Shown: positions 7,508 through 16,922 of the stretch, in pieces
Layout: every line of letters begins with the position of its first letter
Position numbering within the stretch: the stretch's first letter is position 1
From: Candidatus Sysuiplasma superficiale
Lineage (GTDB): Archaea > Thermoplasmatota > Thermoplasmata > Sysuiplasmatales > Sysuiplasmataceae
Assembly: GCA_019720975.1 (NCBI GenBank)
Contig: JAGVSJ010000002.1
Span: 113,646-177,645 of the forward strand
Reading direction: 5' to 3'
DNA: 64,000 nt
Program-made: the position numbers and the translations under genes
Notes under the pieces: model-generated
Databases searched by the model: none
What the model was told of the DNA's origin: nothing
The model's input: only the letters and a program-made list of their open reading frames with translations

Positions 7508-8791
7508 TCATTTCCTGCCGAAAAAAACGACCGAGGAAAACGGTATATCAGGATGGCCGCTAGCAATCTCCATCAATCTGTTATACTTTGCCACTCTTTC
7601 TCCTCTTGCAGGAGCTCCTGTCTTGATCTGACCTGTGCCAAGGCCCACGGCCAGATCTGCAATGAAATCATCGGTGGTCTCCCCAGACCTGTGACTGACC
7701 ACAGCATTCATACCTGCATTTACCGCCAGCAGAGAGCTATCCACGGTTTCACTCACAGTTCCGATCTGATTGAGCTTTATGAGCACAGCATTGCTTGACT
7801 TCATTTCTATACCCCGTCTGATACGGGCAGAATTTGTCACATAGATATCGTCACCAATCAGCTGGACCTTTGAGCCGATCCTTTTGTTCAGGATAGCGAA
7901 ATCCTCGAAAGCCTCCTCATCATACGGGTCCTCTATCGAGACAATTGGAAATTTTGATGCGAGGGAGATATAGTAATCACCAAGCTCGGCAGGTTCCATT
8001 TCCTTTCCGTCGATTACGTAAATTCCGTCCCTGTAGAACTCAGACGCAGCAGCGTCAATAGCAAGGAAAACGTCGGTGCCAGGTGAATAGCCTGCCTCCG
8101 TTACGGATTCAACAATTGACTGAAGCGCATCCTCCGTCTTCTTAACCGGCGGGACAAACCCTCCCTCATCTCCTATGTTCGACGCAAATGGCCCATACTT
8201 CCTCTTCAGATGTGCCTTGAGTGACTGGTATATTTCGGACGAGGCGCGAAGTGCGTCAAATATATTCTTAAAGCCCGAAGGCACTATCAGAAACTCCTGG
8301 ACAGCAAGCTCTCCGCCGGCATGAACGCCGCCGTTGATTATATTCAGCATCGGAACAGGAATGGAGGGACGACGTCCTGAGACGGAAGATATGTATTCAA
8401 AAAGTTCGAGTCCGTTCTTTCTCGAGAAGAGGCGGGCAGCCGCCATTGAAACGCTCAGTATCGCATTGGCGCCCAGTGCTGACTTGTTTGGGGTGCCGTC
8501 AAGTTTTATCATCGTAAGATCCACCTCCCTGACATCAGCGAAGCTCCTGTGGATGAGAGAAGAGGCGATAGGCCCCTCCACGTTTTCTATGGCCCTGTTG
8601 ACCCCTTTGCCTCCGAATTCAATGCCACCGTCCCTGAGCTCAAGCGCCTCATGACGGCCCGTGCTCGCGCCTGAGGGAACAGAAGCAGTTGTAGTTATCT
8701 CCCCGTCCCCCGTATAAGCCTGGATGGTGGGATTACCCCTTGAATCAAATATCTGCCTCGCACGCACCTGTTCAAATATTATACGTTTCAC
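7508..8791 (-). CDS. eno: Enolase (phosphopyruvate hydratase)
   Basis: 427 residues, full length. Interconverts 2-phosphoglycerate and phosphoenolpyruvate in the cytosol. Catalytic and metal-binding landmarks are visible: the mobile loop PSGASTGRHEA near residue 40, IGDEGGF near 207, SIEDP and IGDD for magnesium, LIKLNQIGT with the catalytic lysine, and SHRSGETTD with the substrate histidine/arginine. It is the first gene of a short minus-strand run with the DUF5611 gene upstream. Confidence 0.97.
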   Translation of the reverse strand: MKRIIFEQVRARQIFDSRGNPTIQAYTGDGEITTTASVPSGASTGRHEALELRDGGIEFGGKGVNRAIENVEGPIASSLIHRSFADVREVDLTMIKLDGTPNKSALGANAILSVSMAAARLFSRKNGLELFEYISSVSGRRPSIPVPMLNIINGGVHAGGELAVQEFLIVPSGFKNIFDALRASSEIYQSLKAHLKRKYGPFASNIGDEGGFVPPVKKTEDALQSIVESVTEAGYSPGTDVFLAIDAAASEFYRDGIYVIDGKEMEPAELGDYYISLASKFPIVSIEDPYDEEAFEDFAILNKRIGSKVQLIGDDIYVTNSARIRRGIEMKSSNAVLIKLNQIGTVSETVDSSLLAVNAGMNAVVSHRSGETTDDFIADLAVGLGTGQIKTGAPARGERVAKYNRLMEIASGHPDIPFSSVVFFGRK

Positions 8792-8849
8792 TGATATCCC
8801 TGTCCTGCAGGTTTAACGAAGAAGATGCCTGGACGCATACGGTTCACAA

Positions 8850-9158
8850 TCATTTCACCTTCATTGCCTTCTTCCTTCTTTCCTTCGAAGTGTATCCGGT
8901 GACAGCCTCCAAAAATCTGTTGTATCTGGATACTGTTTCCGCTGCCTCGGCGTCACTTGCATTCCTGTTTCCTGTTGTCTCAACACAGAGTTTCTTCTTC
9001 TGGCTGAGCCAGCATTCGATCCTGGAAAGCGCGCCAAAGCTTGATAGCAGATGGCCATCCTTCTCTGTCACTTCACCGAATTCCTTCTGCATGGACTCCT
9101 TTATACTTTTGAGGGAAATCCCGTCCCTCAGCGCCTTCTTTATATCATATTCCTGCAT
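8850..9158 (-). CDS. DUF5611-like conserved archaeal protein
   Basis: 102 residues, highly charged and soluble. MQEYDIKKALRDG at the start and RFLEAVTGYTSKERRKKAMK at the end match my memory of DUF5611, a small Thermoplasmata/Euryarchaeota family of unknown function. It lies between raSEA and eno on the same strand, 15 bases after the raSEA stop, and is probably co-transcribed with raSEA. No catalytic motif is evident. Confidence 0.6.
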   Translation of the reverse strand: MQEYDIKKALRDGISLKSIKESMQKEFGEVTEKDGHLLSSFGALSRIECWLSQKKKLCVETTGNRNASDAEAAETVSRYNRFLEAVTGYTSKERRKKAMKVK

Positions 9159-9173
9159 AACAGAACACCGGGG

Positions 9174-10253
9174 TCACTCGCGAATCCTGTAATTGCTCTC
9201 AGTAAAGTAGTTGCCAAATCTTGAAATCATGAGCTCCCTTTCCCATGTTTTCCTGCAGCTGCAATCGATGTCTTCAAAAACATCCAGAGACTGGCGAACG
9301 GAATAGGATGATATTGCCTTCAAAACCCTCTCATCACATCTTCCACAGTTATGTGCACCCCTGACGGTTCCTGCACCAGTAGGTTTGCTCATAAGGCGGG
9401 GACCGCTGATATTCGACGATCGTATCACCTCCACAAGACTCCAAAGCCATGGAGGTCTGAAAGCGCCTGACTTCCAGAGGAGTTCTACAACTGTATCGCG
9501 CTGTATATTGGTTGGGTTGATCGATATGACATCCGAATACTGACTGAGATCCCTGATGGTGTTGACAGCGTCACGGATAGCATCGCTCTCTGACATGAAG
9601 GGTGGCTTGAACATCATGTAACTTTTCACTCTGAATCCCATGGAATGAGCGAGCGATGAAGCCGAAATGAAATGCGTGAAAAGCGAAGGCTTGTTCACAG
9701 AATAGTGAACAACAAGATCGTTTGAGCTTTCAACACCCACAGCGAGAACAAGTTTTTCTCTGTAGGGGAGTATATCTTCGAGATTCTTCCTGTTAATATA
9801 CTCGTGCCTCGTTTCAACAACGATCATATCAAAATTATCGAAGGCGTCCTGGAGTATCCTCTTTCTCAGATCCAGTGAAATTTCAAACGTATCAAGAAAG
9901 CTTCCTGAGGTGTATATCTTCAGTACTCTCTGCGCTGCGAAATTCTTCATTCCACTCAAGTACTGCTGCCACAGGCTCTCATCCGTCGCGGAGGAAGAGG
10001 ACTCGTTTGTATAACCGCACATGCTGCATCCCGAACGGAGGGCCCACGAACATCCCTTTGTTGCAAGTATGAGGACCAGAGCCTTGCATTCCTGATTGTC
10101 CATCACCTCATCTTCAGTCCAGCATGAGACATAACTGTAGGGATCGAGATCCCTCCTCGCCTTTGACCTCTCCCGTGCACCTGCCTCCCTTATGCTCTTC
10201 ATCAATGGTTGTGAAAGCAAAGACTGCACTTGTCGTTCAACCCCAAAGCTCAT
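9174..10253 (-). CDS. raSEA: Archaeosine biosynthesis radical SAM protein RaSEA
   Basis: 359 residues. RaSEA works with ArcS to turn preQ0-lysine at tRNA position 15 into archaeosine. The radical SAM iron-sulfur site is the unusual spacing GCSWALRSGCSMCGY near residues 70-85, which is characteristic of this family, as are the N-terminal SCWTEDEV and the C-terminal zinc-like pattern HNCGRCDE followed by DCSCRK. ArcS is not in the window. The downstream neighbour is the DUF5611 gene. Confidence 0.88.
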   Translation of the reverse strand: MSFGVERQVQSLLSQPLMKSIREAGARERSKARRDLDPYSYVSCWTEDEVMDNQECKALVLILATKGCSWALRSGCSMCGYTNESSSSATDESLWQQYLSGMKNFAAQRVLKIYTSGSFLDTFEISLDLRKRILQDAFDNFDMIVVETRHEYINRKNLEDILPYREKLVLAVGVESSNDLVVHYSVNKPSLFTHFISASSLAHSMGFRVKSYMMFKPPFMSESDAIRDAVNTIRDLSQYSDVISINPTNIQRDTVVELLWKSGAFRPPWLWSLVEVIRSSNISGPRLMSKPTGAGTVRGAHNCGRCDERVLKAISSYSVRQSLDVFEDIDCSCRKTWERELMISRFGNYFTESNYRIRE

Positions 10254-10662
10254 CTGTCAACATCAAACACACTTTCGATTATAAACCTAACTGGAGAAAG
10301 TCCCTGCAAATAACCGTGCTGCGCTGTGTCATCTTCTCCATTGATGTCGATCCTTCAGGATGAAATATCCTTGAAGTTCTGAGTGGCATTCGTGAAAGGT
10401 GTCCGCCGACATCCTCCAATGATTGAAATCATGGTGTTCAGGTTAAGTCCGTCCCCCATGGATATCATATCGCAGAGTTTATGTACTGTGCCGAGCAGGC
10501 CTCGTTGTAAAAGATTCGGATTGCTTCATAATCAGACTGAAGCAGGGTATACGCGCAGCCTGATCTGACAATAAGTTAAATTGATCGTGCATTCCTGGAA
10601 GCGCGGTAAACCTGTTTCGCAAAGAGGAGTGGACTTCGTTGAATGAAGTTGCAATGTACGCT
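10254..10662. other. 409-base gap without a recognised gene
   Basis: The stretch between raSEA and the glyoxalase-family gene has short frames only, none with a family signature. It probably holds the raSEA promoter and the 3' end of the glyoxalase-family transcript. A stable RNA cannot be excluded by eye. Confidence 0.4.
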
Positions 10663-11070
10663 TCAGGAACGGGGAGATGCAATCTCTGAGAATACCTCTA
10701 TCCAGATGCCGTCCGGATCCTTTACATAACCGATGAGATAGTCAGAGTTTGTGCCTTTCTCAATCCACGGTTCTATTGCCAGGCTGCCTCCGAGCGCGAC
10801 GAGCTTCCTGATGCAGCCATGGACATCATCCACGTCAAAACCCAGATGATCCAGTTCCTCCCCTTCCCTGTACGGGACGTTAAACTTTGAATCTGACGGA
10901 TACCAGTTGAGCTCAATTCTCTGGTGAGAAGTCAGATCCTCCAGTTCGATAAATACGCCGCCATGATTCATTTGGCCTCTGTGGACTTCCCTGAGACCAA
11001 GTCCCTCTGTGTAGAACCTGACAGATCGTTCTATCTCTCTCACCCTCAAACCGCAGTAGACAAGATGCAT
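10663..11070 (-). CDS. Glyoxalase/VOC-superfamily protein
   Basis: 135 residues from the chosen ATG (MHLVYCGLRV). Two beta-alpha-beta-beta-beta modules are visible with candidate metal ligands His2, Glu of RIELNWYP, His of LDHLGFDV and Glu of IWIEVFSE, the H/E/H/E set of glyoxalase I and methylmalonyl-CoA epimerase. The last module, KDPDGIWIEV, is typical. Lactoylglutathione lyase-like activity is one option but substrate is unknown. An in-frame ATG 99 bases upstream would add a non-conserved leader and is unlikely. Confidence 0.8.
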   Translation of the reverse strand: MHLVYCGLRVREIERSVRFYTEGLGLREVHRGQMNHGGVFIELEDLTSHQRIELNWYPSDSKFNVPYREGEELDHLGFDVDDVHGCIRKLVALGGSLAIEPWIEKGTNSDYLIGYVKDPDGIWIEVFSEIASPRS

Positions 11071-11317
11071 AGGGATTGGATGCAGGCTGGCATACTTAAG
11101 AATTGACAGGACTTCGCCGTAAGTGCAATCAACAGACCTGTGGAGTTCTACGACAGCGAGCGTGTTCACCGAGTGACAGGGTACAGAACATCATGATCGG
11201 GGTGTCAGAAATAGAAACTATAATGAATAGAGAAACTATGAATCTTAGAAGTCAATGTTGTCTCCAATCAGCAGTCCAGACAACAATAGCCGATGGATTT
11301 CAGGGCTGGAATAAACG

Positions 11318-11719
11318 ATGCAGACTGAACGCACAGAGAATCCGCTTGTTGCATATGCGAGGGCAATTCTTATTTCCCGCATCCTGGGCATGCTCTGCGC
11401 AATAGCAGGACTTTTCGGCATAATCACACAGTTCCTGATTTCGACTTCGGTTTTTTCTGAAATTTCTCTGCTGGGAAACGACGGTCTTACGACAAACAAC
11501 TTCACCTACATTAACAGGATATTCAACTATGATTCAATACTGTTTATCCTGTTCCTGATAATGTTCTTTACAGCTTACGCCTTGCTGCTTCTGTACAGAA
11601 ATGCCATGGTAAAAAGAACAATTGAACTGACAGGTGCGGAAAGTATTTCTGATCTCAACAGCAAGGTGAAGGAAAAAGGCGGCATACTGAGGCTTTCGCT
11701 CTCAAAGCACAAAGGATAG
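11318..11719 (+). CDS. Small two-helix membrane protein
   Basis: 133 residues with hydrophobic helices at about 15-45 and 68-92, a short extracytoplasmic loop, and a polar, lysine-rich C-terminus (SDLNSKVKEKGG). Not matched to a family. It stands alone between a glyoxalase-family gene and a gene-poor kilobase. Codon use and the clean membrane topology support a real gene. Confidence 0.5.
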   Translation: MQTERTENPLVAYARAILISRILGMLCAIAGLFGIITQFLISTSVFSEISLLGNDGLTTNNFTYINRIFNYDSILFILFLIMFFTAYALLLLYRNAMVKRTIELTGAESISDLNSKVKEKGGILRLSLSKHKG

Positions 11720-12813
11720 CTGATCACATTCAAACAGAATGTACCTGAATACCTTTGAACGTATTACATTGGCACATAGCCGGAAGTGTAAATTGAATTA
11801 TGTCATTCATCCTGTTGCCTCACGCATAGACCGGAGGCGAGGAATATTGTAGAGCGAAACCAGGCAGTATCTCGCAGGCCTGCCCATATTCGTTGATATC
11901 ATTCAGTTCATCACAGCAATGACTATCGGCTCGTTGCCCGGGACGAGCTGAAGCATTACAGCCAATACGTTAACCTATCCTGCTGTTGGAAGCAGTGCGC
12001 TTCCTTTCAACAGCCAACAATTATTCTGTGTTTCCTCATAGTAGTTTCAGCACCTCCATTGAGGGCAGGACTGCGTTTGACCTTTTCGGGCTGCCCCTTG
12101 TCTTGACGTGCATTTGGCCTGCCAGTTTCGTGATTTCAGCCAAAAACAACAGGTACGCCATGTTATATTCGCATCCACAACATTGGCGCCTGAAGGACTC
12201 GCGGCAATTTACAGCAACCGTTACAACAGAAAAACATTCGCAATCAATCCAGTGATATTCGGCCTGCTGAGAATATTAGCACCCCAATTGCCCAGCTCTT
12301 GCAATTATTCAGTACTCAATTGAGACGGAATGGGAACACCGATGGCATATCCGTCCATCATCTGACCACCTCCGTTCTCCGTCAATCTGCGGTCAGGACG
12401 ACTGAAAGAGGAGAGATTGAACGCGGGGCCGCTGGAGTTGCTGCCGAATCGGGCAGTTTTAGGGCAACAACAGTCCTGGCATTTGATCCTAATTGGAAGA
12501 CTTGGTTGCTGGAATGGAATGTGAAATTCGCATCAAGTTGAATTTGTTGGACAGATGATGCCCGGTGGTTTCCTTGCACAATTGAAATCATGGACTTTCC
12601 GGACATTCAATGGTAAATTTTGGCTTCCGCAATCAATTCCGAAGTACTTTGGGAACGGTTGTCGTCTGATTGTCATCTTTTTGTGTGGTCCGGGTGACTG
12701 TCCGCGGTTTGGGTAGTTAAAGCGGGATAGCATGGCGTTTATGAGGAAGTCATGAACAAAGAAGGCATGTTACAGAGCCAGCAGCCCCTGGCATTCAGAT
12801 TCAGACGTCCAGA
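11720..12813. other. 1.1-kb gene-poor region with decayed sequence
   Basis: Several short overlapping frames are present, none intact and only one with a possible family resemblance (a transposase-like piece, listed separately). The region looks like the scar of one or more lost genes between the small membrane protein and tyrS. The tyrS promoter probably lies at its right end. Confidence 0.4.
12090..12320 (+). pseudogene. Possible remnant of an IS4-type transposase C-terminus
   Basis: One frame reads RHVIFASTTLAPEGLAAIY followed by SNRYNRKTFAIN, which can be laid over the segment around the catalytic Glu of IS4-like transposases (compare LYATNLDVTAENAAHLAQLY then RRFGIE in the other transposase of this window). 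The expected R-W/F-x-I-E is degraded to RYNRKT and no N-terminal half is seen. The resemblance is weak. Confidence 0.25.
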
Positions 12814-12876
12814 ATGAAGATAATATCACTGAATGGCAGGGAAAGTTATTTACACACTTGTAAAATCAAGCATCAG

Positions 12877-13926
12877 ATGGATCCAGAGGAAGGAATAAAG
12901 CAGATAACAAAACTGGCTCAGGAGATTGTAACTCCGGCTGAATTATCTGACCTGCTAAGTACCAAACAGAGACCGGAGGCTTACATAGGGTTCGAACCTT
13001 CCGGCTTTCTCCACGTTGGCAGTTTCCTGATTACCTCAAAGATGATCAACTGCCTTCTAGATAGCGGCTTTCATGTCCGTATCCTTCTGGCGGACTGGCA
13101 TGCCTACATCAATGACAAACTGGGAGGAAATATTGAGGCCATCAGGGCGTGCGGCAGGTACATGGAGGATGCTTTCAGGTTTGGAGCACAGGGACGATCT
13201 GGCCTTGACTTTACCTATGCGGCTGACATGATTGCTGAACCTGATTACTGGACGGAACTTATCGCGAATGCAAAAACAGTCTCTCTGTCGAGATTGAAGA
13301 GGGCTCTGACCATAATGGGAAGAAGTGAGAACGAGGCTGAGCTCGATGCTTCTAAACTTCTCTACCCGCTGATGCAGGTGACTGATATTTTCAGATTGCA
13401 GGTTGACGTTGCATATGCTGGTATGGACCAGAGAAAGGCCCATATGCTGGCACGCGAAGTTGCAGAAGCAAGGAAGCTCAAAAAACCTGTAGCCGTACAC
13501 ACACCTATACTTTCGGGACTCAGGGGAACTGGAAGAATGGATCCGGCCAAATTGAAGATGTCAAAGAGCGATCCGGCGGGTGCAATATTCATGCACGACA
13601 GTGAAACTGACATCAGGTCCAAGATAGACGCCGCTTTCTGCCCGAGAGAGGAAGAGGGCAACCCGATACTGGACATATCGAAGTACATCCTCTTCCCGTA
13701 TGCCGGCAAAATGGAAATACACAGGGATCAAAAGTACGGAGGCGACGCGGCATTCTATGATTACGCAGAACTCAGAAATGCCTATCTCTCAGGATCTCTG
13801 CATCCGAAGGATCTCAAGCGAGCTGTTGCAGAAGGGCTTTGGAGTCTTACAAAACCATACTATGAACATTATCAGAGGGAGCCCGAAATGCTTAGGCTCT
13901 TTTCCTCATCAGACATAACAAGATGA
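12877..13926 (+). CDS. tyrS: Tyrosyl-tRNA synthetase
   Basis: 349 residues from the chosen ATG (MDPEEGIKQI), the length usual for archaeal TyrRS. Class I signatures are HVGS (HIGH variant) in GFEPSGFLHVGSF, KMSKS in LKLKMSKSDP-like context, and the tyrosine/tRNA-binding AGMDQRKAHMLARE. It charges tRNA-Tyr in the cytosol. A frame continues 21 codons upstream to another ATG, but that leader contains a TATA-like stretch and does not look conserved. Single-gene transcript; a gap of about 150 bases separates it from the transhydrogenase operon. Confidence 0.95.
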   Translation: MDPEEGIKQITKLAQEIVTPAELSDLLSTKQRPEAYIGFEPSGFLHVGSFLITSKMINCLLDSGFHVRILLADWHAYINDKLGGNIEAIRACGRYMEDAFRFGAQGRSGLDFTYAADMIAEPDYWTELIANAKTVSLSRLKRALTIMGRSENEAELDASKLLYPLMQVTDIFRLQVDVAYAGMDQRKAHMLAREVAEARKLKKPVAVHTPILSGLRGTGRMDPAKLKMSKSDPAGAIFMHDSETDIRSKIDAAFCPREEEGNPILDISKYILFPYAGKMEIHRDQKYGGDAAFYDYAELRNAYLSGSLHPKDLKRAVAEGLWSLTKPYYEHYQREPEMLRLFSSSDITR

Positions 13927-14075
13927 AAATGGCGAAACAGGGATATGGACGGCCAACAGCAATGCCCGTAGTTAAATCACAGGACTGATCTCATAGACGG
14001 AAAAGCACTGTATCAATACTTTTTGACAAGATATATATGGAAAGATACTTTCGTGACGGTTGCTGGTAGATGTAA

Positions 14076-15215
14076 ATGGCGATCTCTGTAGCTGTCCCAA
14101 AGGAGAATGCCCGTGGTGAAAGGCGGGTTGCTCTCGTTCCGGAAGTTGTATCCAAACTGTCTAAATCAAACCTGAGAGTGCTGGTCGAAGCAGGTGCTGG
14201 AACGCAGGCTTTCTATCAGGATCAGGAGTATGAAAAGGCGGGTGCGGAAATTGTGAAGGACAGGGCTTCACTCATTGGTTCTGCAGACATAATACTCTCG
14301 GTTCAGCCTCTACGGCCGGAGGACATAACAAAGATGAAGGCCGGAGCAATTGCTGTCGGCTTCATGAATCCCTTCAGAAACGAAGAGGGAATAGCAGCTA
14401 TGAAAAGTGCAAAGATCACAGCCTTTGCCCTTGAACTTGTTCCAAGGATCACGAGAGCGCAGGGAATGGACGCGCTCTCATCACAGGCGACTGCCGGAGG
14501 ATACAAGGCGGCACTGATAGCCGCAGACAACACGCCCAGGTTCCTTCCGATGCTCACCACAGCAGCTGGTACGATAAGACCTGCAAAGGTGCTTGTGCTG
14601 GGCGCGGGAGTCGCCGGCCTGATGGCGATTGCAACCTCAAAGAGACTCGGTGCGATGGTGGAAGCATACGATGTGAGACGTGCGGCGGGTGAACAGGTCA
14701 GGAGTCTCGGTGCCAGGTTTCTTGAACTCCAGATCAACGCAGAGGGCAGTGGGGGGTACGCACGTGAACTGACTCCGGAGGAGAAGAGGCAGGAGGAAGC
14801 TATGGTAAGGGAGGCTGTGGCCCAGGCCGACGCCATCATAACCACTGCAAATATACCCGGAAAGAGGGCTCCCAGGCTCGTTACAAAGGAGATGGTCATG
14901 AGCATGAAGCCAGGGTCGGTTATTGTTGACATGGCGGCAGAGTCGGGCGGAAACTGCGAACTTACAAAGGTTGATGAGGTTGTTGTGGAAAACGGTGTCA
15001 GCATATTTGGCCCTTCAAATCTGCCAGGCCAAGTGCCTTTTCATTCAAGCCAGATGTATGCAAAGAACCTGCAGGCGTTTCTGGGGCTTCTTGTCACGAA
15101 GGAAGGGAATATTGTAAGTGATTTCTCGGATGAGATACTCACGGGAAGCCTGCTGGTAAGGAACGGTGAAATAATGTATGGACCTGTCAAGGAATTGCTG
15201 GAGGGAAAGAAATGA
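14076..15215 (+). CDS. pntAA: NAD(P) transhydrogenase alpha-1 subunit (NAD-binding)
   Basis: 379 residues. This is domain I of proton-translocating transhydrogenase, which passes hydride between NAD(H) and NADP(H) using the proton gradient. The alanine-dehydrogenase-like start (VPKENARGERRVALVPE), the Rossmann loop LVLGAGVAGLMAI near residue 170, and the RQD-like EEKRQEEAM loop are visible. In this split type (as in Rhodospirillum rubrum) domain I is separate from the membrane parts. The stop overlaps the start of the next subunit (ATGA). It probably links sugar-derived NADPH/NADH pools to energy state. Confidence 0.93.
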   Translation: MAISVAVPKENARGERRVALVPEVVSKLSKSNLRVLVEAGAGTQAFYQDQEYEKAGAEIVKDRASLIGSADIILSVQPLRPEDITKMKAGAIAVGFMNPFRNEEGIAAMKSAKITAFALELVPRITRAQGMDALSSQATAGGYKAALIAADNTPRFLPMLTTAAGTIRPAKVLVLGAGVAGLMAIATSKRLGAMVEAYDVRRAAGEQVRSLGARFLELQINAEGSGGYARELTPEEKRQEEAMVREAVAQADAIITTANIPGKRAPRLVTKEMVMSMKPGSVIVDMAAESGGNCELTKVDEVVVENGVSIFGPSNLPGQVPFHSSQMYAKNLQAFLGLLVTKEGNIVSDFSDEILTGSLLVRNGEIMYGPVKELLEGKK

Positions 15216-15517
15216 TCTCCGAGGTTTACGTTGCGCTCTACATAGTGGTTCTGTCAGCGCTTGCCGGATACGAGGTGATTTCCAGAGTGCCGGTCATACT
15301 TCATACCCCCCTGATGTCCGGTTCAAACTTCATTCACGGCATAGTGCTTGCCGGAGCGATCATCGCACTTGGTTACGCACAAACGCCGCTTGAAGAGGCA
15401 ATTGGATTTGTTGCCGTCTTGATGGGTTCACTGAACGTGACAGGAGGCTATGCAGTCACTGTGAGGATACTCCAGATGTTTGAGAGAAACAAGACAAAGG
15501 GAAACAAGGGGGCCTGA
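15212..15517 (+). CDS. pntAB: NAD(P) transhydrogenase alpha-2 subunit (membrane)
   Basis: 101 residues with three or four membrane helices and the GFEVISRVPVILHTPLMSG-type motif of PntAB (seen as GYEVISRVPVILHTPLMSG). It forms part of the proton channel of the transhydrogenase. ATG overlaps the pntAA stop by four bases and the stop is two bases from the pntB start, so the three subunits are one translationally coupled operon. Confidence 0.93.
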   Translation: MISEVYVALYIVVLSALAGYEVISRVPVILHTPLMSGSNFIHGIVLAGAIIALGYAQTPLEEAIGFVAVLMGSLNVTGGYAVTVRILQMFERNKTKGNKGA

Positions 15518-15519
15518 GT

Positions 15520-16890
15520 GTGTTTCCCGACGTCTTCGATCCGGTGTACATCATAGCCGTTTTCTTCTTCATAGTGGGACTTCACAGAATGAGTCATCCG
15601 CTCACAGCAAGGAGCGGCATAGTTTGGGCAGGATGGGCCATGCTTCTTGCCATCCTCGTGACATTCCTGATGCCCGGACTCAGGAACATACCACTGATTG
15701 TTATTGCGGTTCTCATAGGAGGCGGGATTGGATGGATTGCTGCTGAAAGGGTTGCAATGACCGACATGCCGCAGATGGTTGCAATATACAACGGTATGGG
15801 AGGAGGCGCGGCAGGTGCAATTGCCGCTGTTGAGCTGTTGAGGAGCACCTCTGTTGCTTCGCTTTCAGCACTTTCCGTTGCAGGAGGTCTCATAGGAGGT
15901 ATATCCATAGCGGGGAGCGTTGTTGCATTCCTCAAGCTCCAGGGATGGATGAGACAGAAAGCGATAACTTATCCGCTGCAGCAGCCTACCAACATAGCTG
16001 TCCTTCTGCTTGCTCTTGTTATGGGAGGTTTCGTTGTTGACCCTTCGATCATAGGGCATGCGTTCAATCCGCTTTTCCCGTTTTTTGTTTTCTCGATAGC
16101 CTTTGGATTTCTGATGGCACTGCCGATCGGTGGGGCGGACATGCCTGTCATAATATCCCTCTTCAACGCCCTGACAGGTCTTGCAGTGGCACTTGACGGC
16201 TTTGCGCTGACTAACTTTGCAATGGTTGTGGCCGGAACACTTGTCGGCGCGGCCGGCTCAATGCTCACGCTGCTGATGGCCAAGGCAATGAACAGATCTA
16301 TACCCAACATACTGTTCGGTGCATTCGGTGCAAAGGAAGAGGCTGCCGGTGAGATAAAGGGCTCAATGAAGCCTATCGACGCGGACGACGTTGCCGTCAT
16401 GCTGGCATACGCAAACACTGTGATAATTGCACCCGGATACGGTATGGCTGTGGCCCAGGCACAGCAGAAGGTGAAGGAGCTCATGGACCTTCTGGAGGCA
16501 AGAGGTGTTTCGGTTAAATTTGCAATACATCCAGTCGCTGGCAGGATGCCCGGTCACATGAACGTCCTCCTTGCCGAAGCGGGTGTGCCCTATGATCACC
16601 TCTTTGACAGGGATGAGATAAATCAGGAATTCGAAAATACGGACGTCGTCCTTGTGATAGGAGCGAATGATGTTGTCAATCCTGCAGCCCGCAGGAAGGG
16701 CAGTCCGCTGTACGGCATGCCTATACTGGATGTGGACCGTGCAAAGAACGTCATAGTGCTCAAGAGAGGACAGGGGAGAGGCTTTTCAGGTGTTGAGAAT
16801 GAACTGTTCTATGCGGACAATACCAAGCTTCTATACGGAGATGCGCAGGAAAGTGTATCCAGGCTGGTGCAGGCTTTAAAGAAACTGTGA
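15520..16890 (+). CDS. pntB: NAD(P) transhydrogenase beta subunit
   Basis: 456 residues starting at GTG two bases after the pntAB stop. The first 260 residues hold eight or nine membrane helices, including GADMPVIISLFNALTG with the channel residues. The last 190 residues are the NADP-binding domain III, with PGYGMAVAQAQ, HPVAGRMPGHMNVLLAEA and GANDVVNPAAR. It completes a full PntAA-AB-B enzyme. Confidence 0.95.
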   Translation: MFPDVFDPVYIIAVFFFIVGLHRMSHPLTARSGIVWAGWAMLLAILVTFLMPGLRNIPLIVIAVLIGGGIGWIAAERVAMTDMPQMVAIYNGMGGGAAGAIAAVELLRSTSVASLSALSVAGGLIGGISIAGSVVAFLKLQGWMRQKAITYPLQQPTNIAVLLLALVMGGFVVDPSIIGHAFNPLFPFFVFSIAFGFLMALPIGGADMPVIISLFNALTGLAVALDGFALTNFAMVVAGTLVGAAGSMLTLLMAKAMNRSIPNILFGAFGAKEEAAGEIKGSMKPIDADDVAVMLAYANTVIIAPGYGMAVAQAQQKVKELMDLLEARGVSVKFAIHPVAGRMPGHMNVLLAEAGVPYDHLFDRDEINQEFENTDVVLVIGANDVVNPAARRKGSPLYGMPILDVDRAKNVIVLKRGQGRGFSGVENELFYADNTKLLYGDAQESVSRLVQALKKL

Positions 16891-16922
16891 GACGGCCGGC
16901 TCGCGGACGACTGCTGCCAAAA

